A stretch of DNA of 64,000 nt from contig OW240918.1 of NCBI GenBank assembly GCA_933207985.1, positions 111,432,686 through 111,496,685 of the forward strand, written 5' to 3'. This stretch comes from Pelobates cultripes (lineage: Eukaryota > Chordata > Amphibia > Anura > Pelobatidae). The translations under genes and the position numbers were made by a program. Below, piece after piece: positions 55,961 to 64,000 of this stretch. Below the pieces are notes generated by a model. That model worked only from the letters and a program-made list of their open reading frames with translations, ran no database searches and was not told the origin of the DNA. Position 1 is the first letter of the stretch, and each line of letters opens with the position of its first letter.

Positions 55961-57900
55961 ACGCTGCAGCCCCGCTCCAAACATGCACCTCGAGGAGGAC
56001 ACGCCCCCAACCGTGGCATACTAAATCAACACACTACCTGCAAAGTTGCTCCCGTTGTGCTGAACTCTCCTGGAGGAAGTCTCGCACCCAGTCAGACTTT
56101 CCCCATTATAGATTCATATTGTGTTCATACAGCACAGCCCTTGCCCTCACCAGTCATACTTTTCCTCTCTCATTAGTTCATGCTCCTGCAATCCCAGGCG
56201 TCTCTGACACCTTTAACTCTCTTCTTCGCCCTGCTGTGGCCACCCCTCAAACTAACCTTACAGCCAATAGCTTTGCATGCTGCTTTACCAACAAGGTTGA
56301 ACAGCTAAGGAAAGAATTCTCCCCAACTTACCGTTCTCTTTCACAACCACACGTAGATCATGCCTTTCCTACCCTTCAGACTTTCTCCACTGCTACTGAA
56401 CAAGAGGTGGCTGCGCTTTTCCTTTCCTCTCGCCCCACCACTTGCCTGCTCGATCCTGTCCCATCTTACCTTATCAGATCTCTCCCCTGCTCTTGTGCCT
56501 TCCTTAACACACATCTTCAACTGCTCTCTCTCATCTGGTGTTGTCCCTGCTGACCTTAAACATGCCACCGTAGTACCTATCCTGAAATCAATATCTCTTG
56601 ACCCATCCTCCCCCTCTAACTATCATCCCATATCTCTGCTCCCTTTTTCCTCAATGCTTCAGGAAAGACTTGTCTTTGCCCGTGTGTCTCACTTCCTCAA
56701 TTCCAACTCTCTCCTTAACCCTCTTCAATATGGCTTCTGTCTTCTCCACTCTACGGAGACTGCTCTTATTAATGTTACTAACCTAATCGCAGCTAAATCC
56801 AAAGGCCACTACTATATACAAATTATTCTTGACCTCTCTGCTGCCTTTGACACCATTGATCATGCTCTCCTTATTCAAACTCTTCAATCGCTCGGTCTCT
56901 GTGACTCTGTCCTCTCATGGTTTTCCTCATCTCTCTCCCAACGCTCATTCAGCGTCTCCTTTTCTATTCACACCTCCTCACCTTGTCCTGTCTCGGTTGG
57001 AGTCCCCCAAGGCTCTGTCCTTGATACCCTTCTATTTTCTCTTTATGCTGCCTCTCTTGGCAAAAGTATTACCTCTTTTGGATTCCACTACCACCTGTAC
57101 GCTGATGACAACAAGCTATATCTCTCCTTCCCGGACCTCTCCCCTGCCGTCCTGCAATGTGTCACTGCTTGCCTTTCCTCCGTCTCTGACTGGATGTCCT
57201 CCCGCTTTCTGAAACTCAATCTCTCTAAAACTAAACTCCTTGTCTTTCCTCCTCCTAATACTGATCCACGTCTTTCCCTCTCCCTTCAAGTTAGTAGTAT
57301 CCACTTAAGTCCATCCTTGCAAGCCTCACATCCAGTATGTTGCCAAATCCTGTAGATTCCATCTTAAAAATATAGCCCGCATCCATCCCTTTTTATGCAA
57401 GATGTTACTAAGAAGCTTGTCCATGCTCTAGTAATTTCCTGCATGGATTATTGTAACCCTCTCCTAATTCGTCTTCCCAAAAGCCGTATTGCCCCGCTAC
57501 AGTCTGTAATGAATGCTGCGGCCAGACTGATTTTCCTCTCTAGTCGGTCCTCTCACACCTCACCCCTCTGTCATTCCTTACATTGGCTTCCTTTATCCTA
57601 TAGGATTCATTTTAAAGTGCTAACCCGTACCTATAAAGCACTGATAAATTCTAGCCCCTTTTATATCTCATCACAGATCCATAGGTATGCCCCTTCTCAA
57701 TCTATCCGCTCTGCCCGTGACCTTCTTCTGTCCGCTGCTCACACCCGTACGGCCAACTCGCGCTTGCAGGACTTCTCGCAGGCGGCTCCCTTCCTATGGA
57801 ATAGCCTGCCTACCACCATCAGACTTTCTCCTAGCCTTCAATCATTTAAGAAGTGCCCATCTCTTTAGGAAAGAGATGGCCTCCCTCTTATGGCCTCCCA
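55961..57900 (+). pseudogene. L2 ORF2, reverse transcriptase and C-terminal domain, frameshifted
   Basis: Blocks seen are [20 protein letters not shown] (about 56540), [11 protein letters not shown] (about 56615), [18 protein letters not shown] (motif A, about 56821), [19 protein letters not shown] (motif B, about 56994), [14 protein letters not shown] (catalytic YADD, about 57088) and [16 protein letters not shown] (about 57208). After a frame break near 57355 the C-terminal block VTKKLVHALVISCMDYCNPL to WNSLPTTIRL (57395-57868) completes it. The catalytic Asp pair is intact, but frame breaks near 55918-56360 and 57355 disable the copy. Confidence 0.9.
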
Positions 57901-58190
57901 GAGTAATCTCTACCTTACCTGTCTCTTGCTCTCTCCTAAAGGGCAGCACTCTACTCTCTCCTCCAGCTTTGCTTCACTCCCACCCTTTTTGATTGATATT
58001 TCCTGTCCTAATGTGTTTTACACCCCACCTCCTATAGACTGTAAACTTGTTTGAGGAGGGGCCTCTTCAACCTTTCGTTCCTGTAAGTTTTCTTGTAATT
58101 GTCCTATTTATAGTTAAATTCCCCCTCTAATAATACTGTAAAGCGCTACGGAATCTGTTGGTGCTATATAAATGGCGATAATAATAATAA

Positions 58191-58941
58191 GGAAAGTAAA
58201 TATTTAGTGGTCATGATCCTTCAAAGGAGATACAATGGTTCATTAACAAAATGGTATGATTATTTTAAAAACATTTTTTAAAAATTTAAAATTTGTCGTA
58301 AATGTTAAACAGAAAATCACCTGTCATAGATTTAGGTTAAAATCTTAAATTGAAAATAAACAGTTTTTTTCCCTCATTGGCATATTATTAAAAATTACAT
58401 GCATCACTCATAAATAGAACTAATTAGCAGGGCCACATGAAGAGCTAAATATTGTGCTACCAAATATGCAAATTGTTCATATTTGCCAAAGGCATTATCC
58501 GGTTCCTCTCATTACACATTCATGAAAACCATGAGCTTTATTGACTTATTCCTCTCTCATATTTTTGAAAGGCATATTTGTCAACATCAATTTACTATTG
58601 AAATGGAAATTTCCAAGACAAAAAAATAATCCGTCATTCTATCCAGGTAAAAGGGCAAATTTAAAGTTATATAGAATTAAAAGGGATTCAAATTTAAAAT
58701 CATTAAAGAAACTCGCTAAACACTAAAACCACTACAGTGTGCTGTAATGATTATCTTGCTATGTCCCCTGCATTGTAAGAAGTAGAGCTAGGGTACACTG
58801 TCCACCTCATCTATAGCGCAGTGAAACATAACAGGTTCCTACTAAGGATCTTCTGTAAGCTGTTAAATCATAACATAATTACAAAATATGCTAATTATAT
58901 AACAAAAACGATAAGTTTGGGGTTATTAGGAAACCTGCAAT
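58191..58941. other. No recognised feature
   Basis: AT-rich; no motif-bearing frame. Confidence 0.4.
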
Positions 58942-59454
58942 TTAAAGGGACACTACAGGCACCCCAGACCACTTCTGCCTATTGGAGTGGTCTGGGTGCC
59001 AACTCCCACTACCCTTAACCCTGCAACTGTAATGATTGCAGTTTTCATAAACTGCAATAATTACTTTGCAGGGTTAAGTCCTCCCCTAGTTGCTGTCTAC
59101 TAGGCAGCCACTAGAAGGCACTTCTTGGTCCATAGCACAGGTTTTCTGTGAGGACCTCCAGCGTCGCTAAAATCCCCATAAGAAAGCATTGAAAAACATT
59201 TTCAATGCTTTCCTATGGAGAGGTCTAATGCGAATACGCAGCATTGCCGCGCATGCGCATTAGGTCTCCCAGCCGGCGGGCGGGATTAGTCTCCCCCGTC
59301 GGCTGACGTAATGAAGGGGAGGAGCGGTGGCGGAGGAAGAAGCAGCGACGTGGAAAAAGTCTGGTAAGCAACCGGGGGTGGAAGGTGGGAGGCAGAGGGG
59401 ACCTACAGTGCAAGGAAAACGGATTGTTTTCCAGGCACTCGAGGGTCCCTTTAA
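58942..59454. mobile_element. T2-style MITE, 513 bp, TTAA on both ends
   Basis: Left TTAAAGGGACACTACAGGCA; right (reverse complement) TTAAAGGGACCCTCGAGTGC. The interior has hairpin CAGACCACTT...AGTGGTCTG (58966-58995) and a GC-rich part (59225-59400). Confidence 0.9.
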
Positions 59455-59548
59455 GGGGTTATTTCGCACAGTAATACTGAGAGGCACATAAGACGTCAAA
59501 CTGCATATTTTCAGTGCTAACAATCAAATGGTGCTAAAATCAGGCTAG

Positions 59549-60051
59549 GTAAGGGACGCTCCAGGCACCCAGACTACTGCCCATTAGAGTAGTCTGGGTG
59601 CCAACGCCCACCACCCTTAACTTGCAAGTGTAATTAATGCAGTTTTGATAAACTGCAATAATTACCTTGCAGGGTTAAATCCTCCTCTAGTGGCTGTCTA
59701 TTAGACAGCCACTAAAGGGACTTCCGTGTTCTTAGAACACGAATAGGGTTTGAAACGACGCTGGACGTCCTTACGCTATGCATGAGGACCTCCAGCGTTG
59801 CTGGAATTACCATAGGAAAGCAAAGGACGCTGAACGTAAGTGCTGCTTTTTCGGAAGCACTGACCGAGGAAGCACCCCCAGTGGCCATCTAAGGAGTGGC
59901 CACTTGGAGGTGTCCCTAGAGGCAAAGTAAACACTGCCTTTTCTTTGAAAAGGCAGTGTTTACATGAAAAAAAGCCTGAATGGAACCATTATACTCACCA
60001 GAACAACTACATTAAGCTGTAGTTGTTCTGGTGACTATAGTGTCCCTTTAA
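59549..60051. mobile_element. Chimeric T2-style MITE, 503 bp
   Basis: The left end GTAAGGGACGCTCCAGGCAC and the first half match the element at 58942. The right end, ACTATAGTGTCCCTTTAA with the module CACCAGAACAACTAC (hairpin at 59997-60034), matches the subfamily at 41832 and 29791. Two further hairpins are GGCACCCAGACTAC...GTAGTCTGGGTGCC (59563-59602) and AACACTGCCTTTTC...GAAAAGGCAGTGTT (59930-59961). Confidence 0.8.
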
Positions 60052-62317
60052 TGTGTGTATATGAGTTAAGACTAATGGATTTATTACTGAATTGTGGTAA
60101 TTGTCAAAAATTAGCAAGGTAATTGCAAAATAGCCCAAATAGCCAAACTGGAGAAATTGGCCGAGAAATGGTAATTGCCAAATCTCCGCAACTTCAGGTT
60201 TAGTGGCTAACCCACATTTTGTTTTTTGCTAGAAGATATGATGAATTCTGAGATATCAATATTTTTGGTGCCTAGCTGAAATGCTTGAGGCACAATTCCC
60301 AACACTTAAAATAGTCACAAGGAGACAAAAAGATCCTGATCTCGTGTTTTACCGACTGTCTTTTAATATAGTGTCCTGGAGGAAGTAACCCTTTGCATTT
60401 TACAATCAATCTTCTACGGAAACGGTTATTGTCAATGTACTCTGAAGCATAAATGCAAAAAAAAAAAATTAATAAAGTAGAACAAATGTTTGCACAGATG
60501 AGTCATTCAGCACGTTTCCCCCAAATATATTTTGAGACACAATCTCCCACTCCATAATAATTTACATTTTTAGAATGTGTATCCGAACAATGATATTTTT
60601 AGGTATACCAGTTGCTGTTGGCACGATATGATAAATCAGATTAAGCACTGAAGCGACAACCTCTTTATTAACTTAAATGAAATCTGATTTTCAAGGACAA
60701 AAATTTAAATAAACACTGCAAGCCTGGAAGGCTAAATGTATGAATATTGAGATGGTTGAATGCATTCATTGAAGAGGTGTGATTTGCAGTATGGCTGCCT
60801 CTAAGTGACATTAAATAAATACAGTTTTGCTTTGTAAAACGATCGTTTATCACTTACCTTGGCAAGAAATTGGTTTAAAATACCATTACATGTACACGTT
60901 CTATAATTCTGTAGTTCTGTAGATGATTGTGTCAAACTATGTTAGCGTTGAGCTAGCTGTATTAGGCAAAATCGCTGCTTTTAATGTTATTAATATATTT
61001 ATTTTCAAACAGCAGCCAAATAAATAATGGGAGAAAAGAATGTCTATCAATGTTTATAGCATTGCTACTACTAATTCCTTCTCAGGATATCTTCATATGT
61101 CTAAACGGTGTATGGACTTCTGTTTGGAAAATAAGCGTACATTTCTATATATAATGATAACAAAAAGAACAAAATTAAATAAAAGCAGTCATTAGGGGGA
61201 GAGAGTAGATGTGCATTATTTTCTGTAACTACTTTGACCTATTTTCCTCTTTAGTGCTCTTTCCTGCTCTAACCCTGAATCTAATTGTATATGTTTATGA
61301 TCCCACTGCATACCCTCTTCTTTTCTTTTTCATTCTGTATTAAAAAAAAAAAAAACAAATAAAGAAAGAAAAAAAAGTGTAAAAACAAGACAAAAACCAG
61401 CAACGATGGCATACTGGTGTTTGCATATATTTACACATACACCTACCACTGCATGTGTCAATGAGTGGGGGGGGCAATGGGGTTGGTCGGTGGGTGTAAA
61501 TATTAAGATAAAGGGACCATAAAGGAGAAAAACTGAAACGTCCATATGTTTCCCTCTTTTCAGTCTATGTATGTCTTCTAGATAAAAAAAAACAAAAAAA
61601 AAAAAAAACTTACCAATATATCTGGAGAGCATAAAAAAACAAAGCAGTCATAATGGACCACTTTTTGGAACACAATACAATGCCTATTTTTAGTTTAGTT
61701 TGTCAAATGTAAATAGATCTATTTTCTATAAAATATATATGATACGGAAATATAAAGAACAATAATGTCAATAATCATTCATGTTCTTACATTTTTCGAA
61801 CTAGAATGCTTAAGTAATGGAAAGTATATGCAATATGCTGGCTACCTCTGAAATATTTACCTGCTAGTGCTAAACAGCTGGAAATTCTAAATGCATTAAA
61901 TTCAAACAGATGTGTCAACAGATTGCGGGAGAATGAAACGTTTTATTGCTGTAGATATAAATGCATATATATGAACATTTGTACAACACACAGCATTTAT
62001 TAGGCTACACTAGAGAAGCTCTTTTTTTGAGCTTGTTTTTAAACCAAATCTGATTGTATAAGACTAAAATAAATATCTACAAATGAACCACAGTTCAATG
62101 TACTATGATTGAGAGTTATGCATCATTCAACTGGATCTCTAACAGGCTGTGGATATAGTGAAAATAAACAAGCTGTATATGTGGTACACACACTGGGAAA
62201 CTCCAGACGTGACAACATTTGTTGAAACACAATTTAAATCAATGTAAATAAAAAAATAAAATAAAAAAAAAGTTTAAAGCGTATTGGAATGGTTATTTTT
62301 AAAACCATTGAGAAAAA
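60052..62317. other. No recognised feature
   Basis: 2.2 kb of AT-rich DNA. Short A-rich runs (61340-61352, 61584-61610) and a G-run (61467-61475). No motif-bearing frame or terminal repeats. Confidence 0.4.
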
Positions 62318-62380
62318 TTAAAGTGATACTCCAACAATAAAACATCATAACTGGTTTTAATTTTTGGAATGTTCCTTTAA
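62318..62380. mobile_element. 63-bp miniature TTAA element
   Basis: TTAAAGTGATACTCCAACAA at the left and TTTGGAATGTTCCTTTAA at the right are imperfect inverted repeats, with TTAA on both ends. It looks like the two ends of a T2-style MITE with almost no middle. Confidence 0.55.
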
Positions 62381-62610
62381 CTCTATCAATGACCGGCATC
62401 TCCACATACACCAAAAAAATAAAAAAAATAATGTTCACTTACCTTTTTATTTTTTTCCTGAATGAAATTGTTACATGCATGACCATTGATGAGAATGGGA
62501 CAGTCAAATGTGGTGACCAACCAATAGATTAATTCTTGTACTGAAGCATCAGATTAAAGCTTACTTAGGGAAGCTCTCTCTTCCACTTGCACAATCATTC
62601 AAGTGGAGTG

Positions 62611-63800
62611 TGTGACGAACGGCACCTCGTCACGAGTTCTTGGAGGGGCCTGCTTTACCAGCCTCCTTCCAAAACACTATGGGCACTTTAAAAATCTATG
62701 TGAATAGACTTGGTTCGTGGGATTTTATATTTGGTTCGGGAACCGAACAGGCGCACAAACCGGATACCACCCTGTTAAGCCTAATTGACATTTTGTATCA
62801 TTTTCTACCGCAGTGTTCTTAGTGTTCGTCTGGGTGGCCGCTGTTCGCGAACGCAGGCAGCGGTGTTTGGTCATCCAGTTCATGGAACTGTTTTCGGACA
62901 CAAACTCCCGAACACCGCTGGACTTCCAGGATCACCTGCGTTCGGTTCTACACAATTTAGAAGGGCATGGTTCGGTGGAAACGTTCCCTCGAACAAGGTG
63001 AACAAGCTCCAGGGTAAAACTCTTGAATATGTTTGGCAGTTTGTTCGGTTTTTAAGCTACCGAACTAGACCGACCGCAAGCCTTTATTCTCTGGAATTGT
63101 TTTGGTCATTGGACCATGCGTGCGGCCGGTCAAGTTATGATTTCCAGGAAATTCCTCAACTGATCTGGGTGATTTTTGGATATGTTGGTCACCCAGATCA
63201 GGGCTATCAGGGGATTTAACTTTTGTGAGGATTTTGTGTGTTTTAAGGTAATTTGGGGGGTTTGTAAAAATGTATGTGTTCTGTGCCTGGAGATAATTGA
63301 GTTTAATACAGTGCTTGACTCAATTATCGCCCAGGCACAGGGGAGGGATTGACCTATTTTGTATGGGAGTGTCCTGGACCTGAGAGTCAATGTTATTGTG
63401 TGCATGTTTTTACTGTAGTCTACTCTCAGGTCCAGGGGTGAGTGCCCCTTGCATGGGGTCCTGCGAGTAGACTACAGTAAAAACATGCACGCGATAACAT
63501 TGTTCGTCTGCCTTGCATGGCTGCCATGAACGGTTCCTTGCATGGCTGCCATGAATGGTTCCATGAATGGCAGCCTTGCATGGCTGCCGTTAAACAGAAC
63601 GCTTTACCCCTTTCATGAAGTCTAGGCTCATGTTTGGGGGACTGGAGAGCTATATTCACTCCGAGGATTGCTATAATCTCATTTGGATTACAACAAGTGC
63701 TCTTGTAAGAGCAGCCTGCTTTGCTCTGTGGACTAGGAGAGGTCTACCCACTGGAAATTAGAGCTTTCCATTATGACACTAAGAAACGGCAGGTAGGCAG
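62611..63800 (+). mobile_element. LTR-like, hairpin-rich repeat
   Basis: TGTGACGAACGGCACCTCGT at 62611 has a TG start. The region is GC-richer than its flanks and contains many TTCGG/CCGAA words. It holds several strong hairpins (63161-63202, 63279-63340, 63374-63433, 63390-63502). No retroviral gene is present, and a matching CA end and target duplication were not found. It may be a solo LTR; this is an inference. Confidence 0.4.
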
Positions 63801-63939
63801 GTTTTTACTGTCTATAATACTGGAAATGCACCAAAACCATTACAATAAGCCACAGTGCCTATGATGCTTAGAGTGTGACCAAAAACCAATATGCTGCATA
63901 GCAAACATCCTGTACTCACAACGTTTTAATGGTTAAGAA

Positions 63940-64000
63940 CAGAGGTAGGCAACCTTCGGCACTCCAGATGCAGTGGACTACATCTCCCCTGATGCATTAT
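63940..64000 (+). mobile_element. hAT-like MITE, left end (cut by window edge)
   Basis: CAGAGGTAGGCAACCTTCGG then CACTCCAGATG and GGACTACATCTCCC is the typical left part of a common frog hAT-like MITE, related to the one at 25779. The right end lies beyond the window. Confidence 0.7.

Larger units (their letters stand above)
54611..58190 (+). mobile_element. L2-type LINE, nearly full ORF2, degenerate
   Basis: The element holds endonuclease and RT regions in several frames from about 55083 to 57870. A 3' UTR ends CTATATAAATGGCGATAATAAT (split: CTATATAAATGGCG and ATAATAATAA), the usual L2 tail, with no poly(A). The 5' limit is uncertain: pyrimidine-rich sequence from 54620 to 55080 may be its 5' region. 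A shorter relative with an internal deletion lies at 44022. Confidence 0.88.

Noticed and set aside
59225..59523. Two overlapping minus-strand frames
   Set aside because: They lie wholly inside the TTAA-flanked MITE at 58942-59454 or cross its end, with no domain.

Overview
The window reads as nuclear DNA from an amphibian, most likely a frog. This rests on repeat content, not on a recognised host gene. It holds a DIRS-type tyrosine-recombinase retrotransposon, CR1- and L2-type LINEs, a Tc1-like transposon, and many small non-autonomous elements that begin TTAAAGGGACACTATAG and sit on TTAA sites (the T2 style known from Xenopus). It also holds short hAT-like elements and long microsatellites. 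There is no operon structure, and no complete host protein gene could be identified. A run of 100 N (31209-31308) marks an assembly join.

Layout. 0.1-3 kb: a TIR element, a CR1 3' fragment and a possible poly(A)-tailed exon-like piece. 4.0-10.2 kb: an almost structurally complete DIRS element, with inverted terminal repeats, a gag-like ORF, RT/RNase H, a tyrosine recombinase and an internal complementary region, broken by a few stops and frameshifts. 11.06-13.23 kb: a Tc1-like element split by an LTR-like insertion that is itself split by a third element. 16.3-21.1 kb: a long CR1-type LINE whose first ORF carries an SGNH esterase domain and an 18-unit 30-bp repeat. 21.1-23.1 kb: a degenerate minisatellite, then a CpG-rich stretch with an exon-like segment. 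26.5-27.5 kb: CA-rich DNA. 28.0-29.4 kb: a minus-strand LINE-derived insertion with a 13-bp target duplication. 34.9-36.3 kb: a pyrimidine-only minisatellite. 37.3-38.7 kb: a TIR element with an inverted CA-type minisatellite inside. 39.2-47.4 kb: dense nested MITEs, an L2 fragment and a 2-kb TTAACCCC element. 50.5-54.3 kb: the best candidates for host coding exons, on the minus strand. 54.6-58.2 kb: an L2-type LINE. 58.9-60.1 kb: two adjacent MITEs. 62.6-63.8 kb: an LTR-like, hairpin-dense region. 63.94 kb to the end: the start of a hAT-like MITE.

The most unusual signal is in the untranslated leader of the DIRS element (4788-5258). Nine short sites carry a TGACC or TGAAC core. In seven of them the bases on either side pair perfectly although they differ from copy to copy, and an eighth pairs with one G-T wobble. 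That is compensatory variation, and it suggests a selected RNA hairpin series or a family of palindromic binding sites. A second notable signal is a pair of minus-strand segments (54236-54294 and 54015-54153) with consensus splice sites, a matching phase and an 82-bp intron, encoding protein-like sequence I cannot name. All mobile-element ORFs here carry breaks, so none is likely to be active as it stands.
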